Positions 23,804 to 33,389 are shown, counted from the stretch's first letter. The stretch is 64,000 bases of DNA from Micromonospora sp. C31 (GCF_018070575.1 NZ_JAGPXN010000006.1:1-64000), one strand, 5' to 3'. A program made the numbers and translations. The notes: generated by a model not told the origin, from the letters alone.

Positions 23804-24748
23804 CTACTCCTCGAAGCCCCAGTCCTCGGCGAAGTCGCCCTCGACCGCGTCCTCGATCATCTCTCCGGCGACCATGCCGCCGACGACGCCGAGCGCGGCC
23901 CCGGCGACCACGCCGCCCATGCCGGGACCCCGGCCGTGCCCGTGCCCGCCGAAGCCGTGGGCGCGCAGGCTGCCGTAGCGGGACGTCGTCTCCCGCAGCC
24001 AGCCGTCGACCACCTGGACCCAGTCCGTCCGGTCGGCCTCGGTGTGCGAGACCCGGTAGTGGCCGAAGGCGTCGTGCCCGGCGGTGAGGAACCCGCCGCG
24101 CTTGTCGCACTCGAGGATCACCTCGACGCCGTGCGGGCTGGTGACGAAGGTCAGCTCGACCTCGTTGACGGTGCTCGCGTACTGGGGCGAGGCGAAGAAC
24201 TCGATCTCCTGGTAGAACGGCAGCGTCTGCTGCGTGCCCCGGATGTGGCCGCGCTCCAGGTCGGCGTGCTTGAACCGGAAGCCGAGCTGCTGGAACGCCT
24301 CCAGGATCCGCTCGTGCACCGGCAACGGGTGCACGCTGACCTGGTCCAGGTCGCCCTTGTCCACCGCACGCGCGATGGCCAGCTCGGTGCGCAGCCCCAT
24401 CGTCATGCCGCGCAGCCGCTGACCGTAGACGTCGGTGATCGGGGTCTCCCACGGCATCGGGAGCTGGAACCCGATGGCGAGCTGCTGCTTCGGGGCGAGC
24501 TGGAGCGGGCCGCTGACCGGCAGCCGGTGGAACTCCATGACGCCGGCGTACTCCGTGTCGTGACCCTCGATCTCGACCCGGGTGACGAGACTGACGACGA
24601 CCTGCTCGATGTTGGCCGACGCGTCGCCGCCGAGCAGGTTCACCTGGCCCTCCAGGGGCAGGCCGGGCCGGGTGTTCGGGTTGGTCAGGACGGTGTCGAC
24701 GCTCGGCCCGCCCACGCCGAACGCGCTCAACATCTTCTTGAAGACCAT
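23804..24748 (-). CDS. Spo0M-like arrestin-fold sporulation protein
   Basis: The 314-residue protein starts MVFKKMLSAFGVGGPSVDTV, followed by NTRPGLPLEGQVNLLGGDAS and IEQVVVSLVTRVE, the Spo0M pattern of an arrestin-like beta sandwich. The second domain has FRFKHADLERGHIRGTQQTL and FYQEIEFFASPQY. In Bacillus, Spo0M affects sporulation and cell division; its function in actinomycetes is unclear. The C-terminus adds a Gly/His-rich stretch (GFGGHGHGRGPGMGG) and a small hydrophobic segment. A TCACAG-type direct repeat lies 75 bp upstream. Confidence 0.88.
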   Translation of the reverse strand: MVFKKMLSAFGVGGPSVDTVLTNPNTRPGLPLEGQVNLLGGDASANIEQVVVSLVTRVEIEGHDTEYAGVMEFHRLPVSGPLQLAPKQQLAIGFQLPMPWETPITDVYGQRLRGMTMGLRTELAIARAVDKGDLDQVSVHPLPVHERILEAFQQLGFRFKHADLERGHIRGTQQTLPFYQEIEFFASPQYASTVNEVELTFVTSPHGVEVILECDKRGGFLTAGHDAFGHYRVSHTEADRTDWVQVVDGWLRETTSRYGSLRAHGFGGHGHGRGPGMGGVVAGAALGVVGGMVAGEMIEDAVEGDFAEDWGFEE

Positions 24749-24822
24749 CGGAACTCCCGTGCGAAGACACCACGCTCCACCGTGGAGCGGGTCGCTGACT
24801 TCCCGCGACCCTAACCGGGGGT

Positions 24823-24840
24823 GCTGTGAAGTGCCTGTGA
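24823..24840 (-). promoter_or_regulatory. Direct repeat upstream of spo0M, PhoP-like box
   Basis: Read on the minus strand this is TCACAGG-CACT-TCACAGC, two 7-mers separated by 4 bp. That matches the TCACAGC-N4-TCACAGC form known for mycobacterial PhoP, with one mismatch. It lies 75 bp before the spo0M start. Binding by the nearby OmpR-type regulator is inference. Confidence 0.4.
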
Positions 24841-24891
24841 GGGCGCGCCGTCCGACGGAAGCACCGCAGGCGGCCGGCGCGGGCGAAGGTC

Positions 24892-25668
24892 TCAGCCGGC
24901 CGCGACGACGACCAGCTCGCCGACCTCGTCGGCGAGCCGGGTACGCGCCTCCGGGGGCAGGCCCGCGTCGGTGACGAGCACGTCGGCCTCCGACAGCGGG
25001 GCGATCGTGGCCATCCCGATCGTCTCCCACTTGGTGTGGTCGGCCAGCACCACCAGCCGCCGCGACGCCTCGACCAGGCACCGGTTCGTGCCGGCCTCCA
25101 GGAGGTTCGGCGTGGTGAACCCGGTGCGCGGGCACATGCCGTGCACGCCGAGGAAGAGCACGTCCACGTTGAGGGAGCTGATCGCCGCCTCGGCCACCGG
25201 CCCGGTAAGGGCGTCCGACGGGGTGCGGATGCCGCCGGTCAACACGACCGTCCGGTCGGCGCGGGGGTCCTGGTGCAGGGCGTCGGCGACCGGGATCGAG
25301 TTGGTCACCACGGTCAGACCGCGTACGTCGGCCAGCAGGGTGGCCAGCGCGGCGGTCGTGGTGCCTGCGGAGAGCGCGACGGCCATGCCGGGCTCGACGA
25401 GGGCGGCTGCCCGCCGGGCGATGGCGCGCTTCTCGGCCTGCTGCCGGACCGACTTCGCGGCGAAGCCGGGCTCCTCGGTGGGTCCGGGGCCGGGCAGGGT
25501 CGCTCCGCCGTGGACCTTGTCGACCAGCCCTCGCTCGGCCAGCACCTCGAGGTCGCGCCGGATCGTCATGTCGGAGACGCCGAACCGGCTCACGAGGTGG
25601 CTGACCCGCACGCCACCGTGCTGCCGGATCAGGTCGAGGATCGCGGCCTGCCGCTGTCGGGCCAGCAT
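24892..25668 (-). CDS. DeoR/GlpR-family sugar repressor
   Basis: The 258-residue protein has an N-terminal DeoR helix-turn-helix (RQAAILDLIRQHGGVRVSHL, then VSRFGVSDMTIRRDLEVLAE and GLVDKVHGGA). Its C-terminal DeoR sensor is an isomerase-like fold that binds sugar phosphates (LSAGTTTAALATLLADVRGL, VVTNSIPVADAL, GVHGMCPRTGFTTPNLLE, ADHTKWETIG). It follows the GH42 gene by 22 bp on the same strand, so the two form an operon. It is the likely repressor of the galactoside locus. Confidence 0.9.
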   Translation of the reverse strand: MLARQRQAAILDLIRQHGGVRVSHLVSRFGVSDMTIRRDLEVLAERGLVDKVHGGATLPGPGPTEEPGFAAKSVRQQAEKRAIARRAAALVEPGMAVALSAGTTTAALATLLADVRGLTVVTNSIPVADALHQDPRADRTVVLTGGIRTPSDALTGPVAEAAISSLNVDVLFLGVHGMCPRTGFTTPNLLEAGTNRCLVEASRRLVVLADHTKWETIGMATIAPLSEADVLVTDAGLPPEARTRLADEVGELVVVAAG

Positions 25669-25690
25669 CCGGATGTCCTCCCTCGGGCCG

Positions 25691-27679
25691 TCACCGTCCG
25701 GACGCCGCGTCGGCGGCCGGGCCCTCACGGACCACGGCCACCTCACCGGCCGGCACGAGCAGGTCGCCGGCGCAGGACGCGCCGGTCAGCAGCTCCACGC
25801 CGGTCGCGTCGAGCCGGGCGTCGGCGTCGGTGTGGTTGACGACGAAGAGCCAGCTGCGCTCGCCGGCACGCCGCCGGACCACCTCCACCTCGGCGGGCAC
25901 CTCCGCCGCCGGGCGTACCCCCGACTCGGCCACCAGCCGGGCGACCAGCCGGTCCGTGGCCGCCGCGTCCAGCCGGGTGCCGACGTACCAGGCCATGCCC
26001 GCGCCGACCGGGTGTCGGGTCAGCGCCGGAACGCCCGGCAGGGGCCCGTCGGCGTACGCGGCCAGCACCTGCGCGCCCTCGGGGTGCAGCCACTCCGTCC
26101 ACACGTCGGCGCCGCAACCGTCGTCCAGGGTGACCCGCTCCCCCGCCCGCAGCGGGAAGAACTCCTCGACGCGCACGCCCAGCAGTTCCCGGAACGCCCC
26201 CGGGTAGCCGCCGAGGCGGATGTGGTCGTGCTCGTCGACGATGCCGCTGAAGTAGGTGACCAGGGCGGTGCCGCCGGCCTCGACGTACGCGCGCAGCGCC
26301 GCGGCGTGCGCGTCGCGTACCAGGTAGAGGGTCGGGACCAGCACCAGCCGGTAGCGGGCGAGGTCTGCCGACGGGTGCACGACGTCGGCGGTGATCCCGG
26401 CCCGCCACAGGGCGTCGTGCAGCGCACCGAGGCGGTCGGCGTACGCGACGTCGACGGTGGGGTGCGAGTCCAGCTCGGCGCCCCACCACGCCTCGTAGTC
26501 GAACAGGATCGCCACCTCCGCCTCGACCCGGCTGCCGCGCACCTCGGCGAGGGCCCGCAGGTCCGCGCCGAGGCGGCACACCTCGCGGAACACCTTGGTC
26601 TCCGGACCGGCGTGCGGGACCAGGGCGGAGTGGAACTTCTCCGCCCCGGCGCGGGAGGCCCGCCACTGGAAGAAGAGCACGCCGTCGGCACCCCGCGCCA
26701 CGTGCGCCAGGCTGTTGCGGCGCAGCTGCCCGGGGGCCTTGGCGACGTTGCGCGGCTGCCAGTTGACGGCGCTGGTGGAATGCTCCATCAGCAGCCACGG
26801 GGCGCCGCCGGCGACGCCCCGGGTGTGGTCCGCCGCGAGGGCGAGCCCGACGTGGGCGCGCGGGTCGGCGGCGGTGAGGTAGTGGTCGTTGGCGACCACG
26901 TCCACGTCGGACGCCCAGGAGTGGTAGTCCAGGTGCTTGATGCCGGTGCCGATCATGAAGTTCGTGGTGACCGGCTGGCGCACCAGCCGGCCCAGCACCT
27001 CGCGTTCGGCGCGCAGTTGGCCGCGCTGCTCGTCGGAGGAGAAGCGCAGGAAGTCCAGCTGCTGGGTGGGGTTGGCGAAGGTCGGCGCCGTGCGCGGCGG
27101 GTTGATCTCGGCCCAGTCGCCGTACCGCTGGCTCCAGAAGGCGGTGCCCCAGGCGTCGTTGAGCCCGTCCAGGTCGCCGTAGCGCTCGCCCAGCCAGCGG
27201 CGGAACGCGTCGGCGCTGACGTCGCAGTAGCAGTGCACGTTGTGGCAGCCCAACTCGTTGGAGACGTGCCACATGACCACGGCGGGGTGCTCGGCGTACC
27301 GGGTGGCGAGGGCCTCGACCAGGGCCAGCGACCGCTGCCGGAACACCGGCGAGCTGGGGCAGTACGCCTGCCGTCCGCCGGGCCAGAGGATCGCGCCGTC
27401 GGCGCGCCGGGGCAGCGTCTCCGGGTGCCGGTGGGCCAGCCACGGGGGCGGGCTCGCGGTGGCGGTGGCCAGGTCGACGCAGATCCCCCCGCCGTGCAGC
27501 AGGTCGAGCACGCGGTCGAGCCAGCCGAACTCGTACGTGCCGGGGGCGGGCTCCAGCAGCGCCCAGGAGAAGATGCCGACCGACACCAGGTTGACCCCGG
27601 CCCGGCGCATCAGCTCGACGTCGTCGGCCCAGGTCGACTCGGGCCACTGCTCGGGGTTGTAGTCGGCGCCGAACCACAT
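25691..27679 (-). CDS. GH42 beta-galactosidase
   Basis: The 662-residue protein opens with WFGADYNPEQWPESTWADDV, the GH42 signature. The acid/base Glu is in WHVSNELGCHN (about residue 142) and the nucleophile Glu in LLMEHSTSAVNWQPRNVAKA (about 299). A Cys-containing stretch near the middle (CHNVHCYCD) recalls the GH42 zinc site. The trimerisation and beta domains follow. With no signal peptide it acts in the cytoplasm, releasing galactose from imported galactosides. ATG 27679 has GGGTGAG upstream and is preferred to ATG 27703. It is first in an operon with the DeoR gene and divergent from the importer. Confidence 0.93.
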   Translation of the reverse strand: MWFGADYNPEQWPESTWADDVELMRRAGVNLVSVGIFSWALLEPAPGTYEFGWLDRVLDLLHGGGICVDLATATASPPPWLAHRHPETLPRRADGAILWPGGRQAYCPSSPVFRQRSLALVEALATRYAEHPAVVMWHVSNELGCHNVHCYCDVSADAFRRWLGERYGDLDGLNDAWGTAFWSQRYGDWAEINPPRTAPTFANPTQQLDFLRFSSDEQRGQLRAEREVLGRLVRQPVTTNFMIGTGIKHLDYHSWASDVDVVANDHYLTAADPRAHVGLALAADHTRGVAGGAPWLLMEHSTSAVNWQPRNVAKAPGQLRRNSLAHVARGADGVLFFQWRASRAGAEKFHSALVPHAGPETKVFREVCRLGADLRALAEVRGSRVEAEVAILFDYEAWWGAELDSHPTVDVAYADRLGALHDALWRAGITADVVHPSADLARYRLVLVPTLYLVRDAHAAALRAYVEAGGTALVTYFSGIVDEHDHIRLGGYPGAFRELLGVRVEEFFPLRAGERVTLDDGCGADVWTEWLHPEGAQVLAAYADGPLPGVPALTRHPVGAGMAWYVGTRLDAAATDRLVARLVAESGVRPAAEVPAEVEVVRRRAGERSWLFVVNHTDADARLDATGVELLTGASCAGDLLVPAGEVAVVREGPAADAASGR

Positions 27680-27823
27680 GTGCTCACCCTGCCATCGCCG
27701 CATGGCTGCAGAGCGTGCCCGCCCGCAGCGGCCAAGTCAACACGTTCCAACATCGATCATCTTTACAACGTTTACCCCCCAACGGCCTTGTCGTGGACGG
27801 GTTGCCGGGCCGTCGCCGGCCCC

Positions 27824-27851
27824 TTGACAGCGCCCGGAGGACGAGTAGCTT
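27824..27851 (+). promoter_or_regulatory. Candidate promoter of the sugar importer operon
   Basis: TTGACA (27824-27829) and TAGCTT (27846-27851) are 16 bp apart, a good sigma-70-like pair, about 125 bp before the binding-protein start. The AT-rich segment 27733-27775 between the two divergent operons, containing ATCGAT and AACGTT, is the best place for the DeoR-type operator. Confidence 0.5.
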
Positions 27852-27976
27852 GAGGCGCCACTGGCAATTCGTGTTCGCCAATGTGGGTTCGCGGTGGATC
27901 CGGTTGTGTGATCACGGTTGCCGGAACACCGCCACCGACGGCCCTCGGGCACACCTCTTCATCCGCAGGAGGCACC

Positions 27977-29302
27977 ATGTCCCGTCCCCGCACCCGAGCC
28001 GAATACCTCGCCCGGCTCGTACCCCCCTCCGTGGCCGGCCTCAACCGTCGCTCGCTGCTGGCCGGCGCCGCCGGCACCACGGCGCTGCTCGGCACGGGCC
28101 TGCTCGCCGGCTGCGGTTCCGACTCCGGCGGCTCGGACGCCAAGACGGTGTCGCTGGGCTCCAACCAGTCCGACCCGAAGCCCAAGGAGGTGGTCGCGAA
28201 GGTCGTGGACGGGTTCCAGACCTCGTCCGGCCTCCAGGTCGCCGTCAACACCGTCGACCACAACACGTTCCAGGAGAACATCAACAACTATCTCCAGGGC
28301 AGGCCGGACGACGTGTTCATGTGGTTCGCCGGCTACCGGATGCGGTTCTTCGCCGCCCGGGGCCTCGCCGGCGACCTCAGCGACGTCTGGGGCAGGCTCT
28401 CCGGGATGTCCGACGCGTTCCGCAAGGCGTCGACCGGGGACGACGGCAAGCAGTACTTCGTGCCGTCGTCGTACTACCCGTGGGCCGTCTTCTACCGCAA
28501 GTCCGTCTGGCAGCAGAACGGCTACCAGGAGCCGAAGACCCTCGACGACCTGACCGCGCTCGCCGGGGAGATGAAGAAGGACGGCCTCACCCCGATCGCC
28601 TTCGCCGACAAGGACGGCTGGCCGGCGATGGGCACCTTCGACATCCTCAACCTACGGATCAACGGCTACCAGTTCCACATCGACCTGATGGCCGGCAAGG
28701 AGTCCTGGACCTCCGACAAGGTGAAGAAGGTCTTCGACACCTGGCGCGGCCTGCTGCCCCTGCACCAGCCGGACAGCCTCGGCCGGACCTGGCAGGAGGC
28801 CGCCCAGTCGTTGCAGCAGAAGAAGAGCGGCATGTACCTGCTCGGCCTCTTCGTCGGCCAGCAGTTCGACGGCGACGACCTGGCCGACCTCGACTTCTTC
28901 ACCTTCCCCGAGATCGACCCGGCGATCGGCGCCAAGGCCCTGGACGCGCCCATCGACGGCTACATGATGGCCCGCAAGCCGAAGCAGGAAGCCAACGCCA
29001 GGAAGCTGCTGGAGTACGTCGGCTCGAAGGCCGCCGCGGACATCACCGTCAAGAACGACCCGAGCACGCTGGTCGCCAACGGCGAGGCCGACACCAGCGG
29101 CTACAGCGCCCTGCAACGCAAGGCCGCCGAGGTGGTCGGCTCGGCCACCGAGATAGCCCAGTTCCTGGACCGCGACACCCGCCCCGACTTCGCCTCGACG
29201 GTGATCATTCCGGCGCTCCAGCAGTTCATCAAGGACCCGAAGGACATCGACGGGCTGACGTCCAGCATCGAGAACCAGAAGAAGTCCATCTTCACCGACT
29301 GA
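27977..29302 (+). CDS. ABC sugar transporter, substrate-binding lipoprotein
   Basis: The 441-residue protein has a Tat-like signal (NRRSLLAGAAG) followed by lipobox LLAGC near residue 45, so it is a membrane-anchored extracellular lipoprotein. The body is a family 1 (CUT1) solute-binding protein: VDGFQTSSGLQVAVNTVDHN, then FQENINNYLQGRPDDVFMWF, WAVFYRKSVW and GYMMARKPKQEANARKLLEY. RBS AGGAGG is at 27968-27973. It is first in a four-gene operon with two permeases and an alpha-galactosidase. The likely ligands are galactosides or galactomannan oligosaccharides, by context. Confidence 0.92.
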   Translation: MSRPRTRAEYLARLVPPSVAGLNRRSLLAGAAGTTALLGTGLLAGCGSDSGGSDAKTVSLGSNQSDPKPKEVVAKVVDGFQTSSGLQVAVNTVDHNTFQENINNYLQGRPDDVFMWFAGYRMRFFAARGLAGDLSDVWGRLSGMSDAFRKASTGDDGKQYFVPSSYYPWAVFYRKSVWQQNGYQEPKTLDDLTALAGEMKKDGLTPIAFADKDGWPAMGTFDILNLRINGYQFHIDLMAGKESWTSDKVKKVFDTWRGLLPLHQPDSLGRTWQEAAQSLQQKKSGMYLLGLFVGQQFDGDDLADLDFFTFPEIDPAIGAKALDAPIDGYMMARKPKQEANARKLLEYVGSKAAADITVKNDPSTLVANGEADTSGYSALQRKAAEVVGSATEIAQFLDRDTRPDFASTVIIPALQQFIKDPKDIDGLTSSIENQKKSIFTD

Positions 29303-29322
29303 CGGCGAGAGGTGAGGGCACC

Positions 29323-30279
29323 GTGTCCGACCTGCCCCTGATCCGAGCGGACCGCGCCGCGCCGCCACCGGCGGCGGCCACCCCCACGGGTGGTCGCCGC
29401 CGGCGCGTACGGCTGCTGTCCGGCACCGACCGCGTGGTCGTCACGCTCATGGTGCTCGTACCGCTGCTGCTCGTCGTCGCCCTGGTCTGGCTGCCGGCGG
29501 GCGCCACCGTGCTGCTCTCCGGCACCGACTGGGACGGCATCGGCCCGATCTCCGACATCGAGTGGGTCGGCGGCCGCAACTACGCCGACGTGGTGCAGAA
29601 CTACCCGCCGTTCGTGCCCGCCGTGCAGAACAACCTGCTCTGGCTGGCGGCGCTGTTCGTGGTGGCCACCCCGTTCGGCATGTTCCTGGCCGTCCTGCTG
29701 GACAAGGAGCTGCGCGGCACCCGGTTCTACCAGACCGCGCTCTACCTGCCGGTGGTGCTCTCCCTGGCGCTGATCGGCTTCGTCTGGCAGCTGCTCTACT
29801 CCCGCGACCAGGGCCTGCTCAACGCCGTCCTCGGCACGAACGTCGACTGGTACGGCGACCCGGGCGTCAACATCTGGGCCGTGCTGGTGGCCGCCGGCTG
29901 GCGGCACGTCGGCTACGTCATGCTGCTCTACCTGGCCGGGCTGAAGGGCGTCGACCCCTCGCTGCGGGAGGCCGCCGCCGTGGACGGCGCGTCGGAGGGC
30001 CGGACGTTCTTCAAGGTGATCTTCCCGGTCCTGCGGCCCATCAACATCATCGTGCTGGTGGTGACGGTGATCGAGTCGCTGCGCGCGTTCGACCTGGTCT
30101 GGGTCATCAACAAGGGCCGCAACGGGTTGGAACTGCTCTCGGCGCTGGTCACCCAGAACGTCGTGGGCGAGGCGAGCCGGATCGGCTTCGGCTCCGCACT
30201 GGCGACGATCATGCTGGTCGTCTCGCTGCTCTTCATCACCGTCTACCTGGCGACCGTGCTGCGGGAGGGACGCCGATGA
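29323..30279 (+). CDS. ABC sugar transporter permease (MalF type)
   Basis: The 318-residue protein has six membrane spans, among them VVVTLMVLVPLLLVVALVWL and LLWLAALFVVATPFGMFLAVLL. The EAA loop LREAAAVDGASEGRTFFKVIFP couples it to the ATPase. The start is GTG 29323, 20 bp after the binding-protein stop. Its stop overlaps the next permease by 4 bp. No ATPase gene lies in the operon, so a shared MsiK-type ATPase encoded elsewhere probably energises it, as is usual in actinomycetes. Confidence 0.92.
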   Translation: MSDLPLIRADRAAPPPAAATPTGGRRRRVRLLSGTDRVVVTLMVLVPLLLVVALVWLPAGATVLLSGTDWDGIGPISDIEWVGGRNYADVVQNYPPFVPAVQNNLLWLAALFVVATPFGMFLAVLLDKELRGTRFYQTALYLPVVLSLALIGFVWQLLYSRDQGLLNAVLGTNVDWYGDPGVNIWAVLVAAGWRHVGYVMLLYLAGLKGVDPSLREAAAVDGASEGRTFFKVIFPVLRPINIIVLVVTVIESLRAFDLVWVINKGRNGLELLSALVTQNVVGEASRIGFGSALATIMLVVSLLFITVYLATVLREGRR

Positions 30280-31187
30280 GAACCGCGACCGTGCCCCGGG
30301 AAGCCGGCACCGCCCCCGCGTCCCGGCGCCGCCCGCCGCTGCGCCCGGCCCGGGTGGTGCTGCACGTGTTCCTCGCCGCGGTGGCGATCGGCTGGCTCTT
30401 CCCCATCCTCTGGGCCGTGCTGACCTCCTTGCGCTCCTACGAGTACACGGCCACCAACGGCTACGTCTCGCTCGGCGGGTGGACCCTCGACAACTACGTC
30501 ACCGCCTGGCGCACCGCAGAGTTCGGCAAGCACTTCCTCAACTCCGTCTACATCACGGTGCCGGCGGTGCTGCTGACCCTCTTCCTCGCCTCCTGCGTGG
30601 CGTTCGTCATCGCCCGGTTCAGCTGGAAGACCAACATCGTCCTGCTCGGCCTCTTCACCGCCGCGAACCTGCTGCCCCAGCAGGCCCTGCTCATCCCGCT
30701 GTTCCGGCTCTTCACCCGGGTGCCGCTGCCGGCGTTCATGAGCGACTCGGAGGTGCTCTACGACAGCTACTGGGGGCTGATCCTGGTCAACGTCGCCTTC
30801 CAGTGCGGCTTCTGCGTCTTCGTGCTCAGCAACTACATGAAGGCGCTGCCGCGCGACCTCTACGAGGCGGCGATGGTCGACGGGGCGAGCGTCTGGCGCC
30901 AGTACTGGCAGGTGACCCTGCCGCTGTGCCGGCCGGCCCTCGCCGCGCTGGCCACCCTCGAGGTGACCTGGATCTACAACGAGTTCTTCTGGGCCACCGT
31001 GCTCATGCGCACCGGCGACAAGTTCCCGGTGACCAGTTCGCTGAACAACCTGCGCGGCGAGTTCTTCACCGACAACAACCTCGTCTCGGCCGGCTCGGTG
31101 CTGGTCGCCGTCCCGACCCTGGTGATCTTCTTCCTCCTGCAGAGGCAGTTCGTCCGGGGCCTGACGCTGGGAGCCTCCAAGGGATGA
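30276..31187 (+). CDS. ABC sugar transporter permease (MalG type)
   Basis: The 303-residue protein has six membrane spans (VVLHVFLAAVAIGWLFPILW at the start) and the EAA loop YEAAMVDGASVWRQYWQVTLPL. It ends with FFLLQRQFVRGLTLGASKG, the normal CUT1 ending. ATG 30276 overlaps the upstream stop (ATGA), and its own stop overlaps the GH36 start by 4 bp, so the three proteins are translationally coupled. It forms the channel with the MalF-type permease. Confidence 0.93.
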   Translation: MRTATVPREAGTAPASRRRPPLRPARVVLHVFLAAVAIGWLFPILWAVLTSLRSYEYTATNGYVSLGGWTLDNYVTAWRTAEFGKHFLNSVYITVPAVLLTLFLASCVAFVIARFSWKTNIVLLGLFTAANLLPQQALLIPLFRLFTRVPLPAFMSDSEVLYDSYWGLILVNVAFQCGFCVFVLSNYMKALPRDLYEAAMVDGASVWRQYWQVTLPLCRPALAALATLEVTWIYNEFFWATVLMRTGDKFPVTSSLNNLRGEFFTDNNLVSAGSVLVAVPTLVIFFLLQRQFVRGLTLGASKG

Positions 31188-33322
31188 CGATCGTCCACCT
31201 GCGCCGCTCCCGGACCAGCCTGGTGCTCGACGCGCGCGGCCCGGGGCTGCCCCGCCTCGCGCACTGGGGCGCCGACCTCGGCCCGGTCCCGACCGGCGAC
31301 CTGCCCGCCCTGGTCGACGCCACCGTCGCGCCGGTCGTACCGAGCAGCTTCGACGCGCCGACGGTGCTGTCCCTGCTGCCGGAGGCGTCCGCCGGCTGGG
31401 GTGGCCGGCCGGCGCTGGCCGGGCACCGCGACCGCCGGGACTGGTCCACCGCCTTCCGGCTCGAGGGCGTGGACGTGACCGACGACGGCACCGGTCCCGC
31501 CCGGGCCACCGTCCGGGCGTCCGACGCCGGTGCCGGGCTGTCGCTGACCGTCGAACTCACGCTCGACGCGACCGGGCTGGTGCTGCTGCGGCACCGGCTG
31601 CGCAACACCGGCGACCGCCCGTACGAGCTGCGGGAGCTGACGCCGGTCCTGCCGGTGCCGGCGGTCGCCACCGAGCTGCTCGACCTGACCGGCCGGTGGT
31701 GCCGGGAACGGTCCCCGCAGCGGCACCCGTGGCCGATGGGCGCCTGGGTACGCGAGGGCCGGCACGGCCGCACCGGGCACGACGCGACCCTGCTGCTGGT
31801 CGCCGGCACGGCGGGCTTCGACTTCGGCCACGGCGAGGTGTGGGCGGTGCACACCGCGTGGAGCGGCGACCACGTGACCTTCGCCGAGCGGCGGCCCACG
31901 GGCGAGTCGGTCCTCGGCGGCGGCGAACTGCTCACCCCCGGCGAGGTGGTGCTCGACCCCGGCGGGGAGTACGCCACCCCCCTGTTGTACGCGGTCTTCT
32001 CCGCCGCCGGGCTGGACGGGCTCAGCGACGTCCTGCACACCCACCTGCGCGCCCGCCCGCAGCATCCGGCCACGCCCCGCCCGGTCACCCTCAACGTGTG
32101 GGAGGCCGTCTACTTCGACCACGACCTGGAGCGGCTGCACGCGCTGGCCGACCACGCCGCCGAGGTCGGGGTGGAACGCTTCGTGCTCGACGACGGGTGG
32201 TTCCGGGGGCGTCGCCACGACCGCGCCGGCCTGGGCGACTGGTACGTCGACGAGACCGTGTGGCCCGACGGCCTGCACCCGCTCGTCGAGCACGTGCGCG
32301 GGCACGGGATGCAGTTCGGGCTCTGGGTCGAACCGGAGATGGTCAACCCGGACTCCGAGGTGTTCCGCGCCCACCCGGAGTGGGTGCTGTCGACGCCGGG
32401 CCGGCTGCCGCCGGAGTGGCGGCACCAGCAGGTGCTCGACCTGGCCCAGCCGCCGGCGTACGCCCACCTGCTGGAGCGGCTCGACGCGCTGCTCACCGCG
32501 TACCCCGGCATCGGCTACCTCAAGTGGGACCACAACCGGGACCTGACCGAGGCGGGCCACCACGGTCACCCCGGCGTGCACGGGCAGACCCGCGCGGCCT
32601 ACCGGCTCCTCGACGAGCTGCGCCGCCGCCACCCGGGGGTGGAGATCGAGAGCTGCGCGTCCGGCGGTGCCCGGGTGGACCTGGAGATCCTGCGGCGTAC
32701 GGACCGGGTCTGGGCCAGCGACTGCAACGACGCCCTGGAACGGCTGGCCATCCAGCGTTGGACGGGTCTGCTGCTGCCGCCCGAGCTGGTCGGCAGCCAC
32801 ATCGGGCCGGAGCGCTCGCACACCACCCACCGCGTGCACGACCTGGGATTCCGGGCGGCGACCGCGCTCTTCGGCCACCACGGCATCGAGTGGGACATCG
32901 GCGCGATCGGCGTCGCCCAGCGCCGCGAGCTGGCCGCCTGGGTCGCGCTGCACAAGCGGCTGCGCCCGCTGCTGCACGCCGGGCGGGTGGTCCGGGTCGA
33001 CCACCCCGACCCGGCCGTCTGGGCGCACGGCGTGGTCGCGCACGACGGTTCCCACGCGGTGTACGCCGTGGCCCGGCTGGCCACCTCGGTGGCGCAGACA
33101 CCCGGGCCGGTCCGGCTCCCCGGCCTCGATCCCCGCCGTCGGTACGCGGTGCGGCCGGTCGCGGGCGTGCCGGAGCCCGCGACCCTCCAGCTGACCGAGC
33201 CGGGCTGGCTGGTCGTCGGCGGCGTGACGCTCGGGGGCGCGGTGCTGGCGACCGTCGGGCTCCAGATGCCGGCCCTGCATCCCGAGCAGACCGTGCTGCT
33301 GGAGGTCACCGCCGCCGACTGA
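31184..33322 (+). CDS. GH36 alpha-galactosidase
   Basis: The 712-residue protein has an N-terminal beta-sandwich and then a TIM barrel: LNVWEAVYFDHDLERLHALA, FVLDDGWFRGRRHDRAGLGD, GLWVEPEMVNPDSEVFRAHP. The nucleophile Asp is in YLKWDHNRD (about residue 449) and the acid/base Asp in WASDCNDALERL (about 512). No signal peptide is present, so it acts in the cytoplasm. It removes alpha-1,6-galactose from melibiose, raffinose or galactomannan oligomers. It is coupled (ATGA overlap) to the permease, which ties its substrate to the transported sugar. Confidence 0.94.
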   Translation: MTIVHLRRSRTSLVLDARGPGLPRLAHWGADLGPVPTGDLPALVDATVAPVVPSSFDAPTVLSLLPEASAGWGGRPALAGHRDRRDWSTAFRLEGVDVTDDGTGPARATVRASDAGAGLSLTVELTLDATGLVLLRHRLRNTGDRPYELRELTPVLPVPAVATELLDLTGRWCRERSPQRHPWPMGAWVREGRHGRTGHDATLLLVAGTAGFDFGHGEVWAVHTAWSGDHVTFAERRPTGESVLGGGELLTPGEVVLDPGGEYATPLLYAVFSAAGLDGLSDVLHTHLRARPQHPATPRPVTLNVWEAVYFDHDLERLHALADHAAEVGVERFVLDDGWFRGRRHDRAGLGDWYVDETVWPDGLHPLVEHVRGHGMQFGLWVEPEMVNPDSEVFRAHPEWVLSTPGRLPPEWRHQQVLDLAQPPAYAHLLERLDALLTAYPGIGYLKWDHNRDLTEAGHHGHPGVHGQTRAAYRLLDELRRRHPGVEIESCASGGARVDLEILRRTDRVWASDCNDALERLAIQRWTGLLLPPELVGSHIGPERSHTTHRVHDLGFRAATALFGHHGIEWDIGAIGVAQRRELAAWVALHKRLRPLLHAGRVVRVDHPDPAVWAHGVVAHDGSHAVYAVARLATSVAQTPGPVRLPGLDPRRRYAVRPVAGVPEPATLQLTEPGWLVVGGVTLGGAVLATVGLQMPALHPEQTVLLEVTAAD

Positions 33323-33389
33323 ACGCGGGCGGTGGCACCTGACGATGCGCGCCGACGATGCGCGCGGCGGGGACCGGAGAGCGGGTCGT

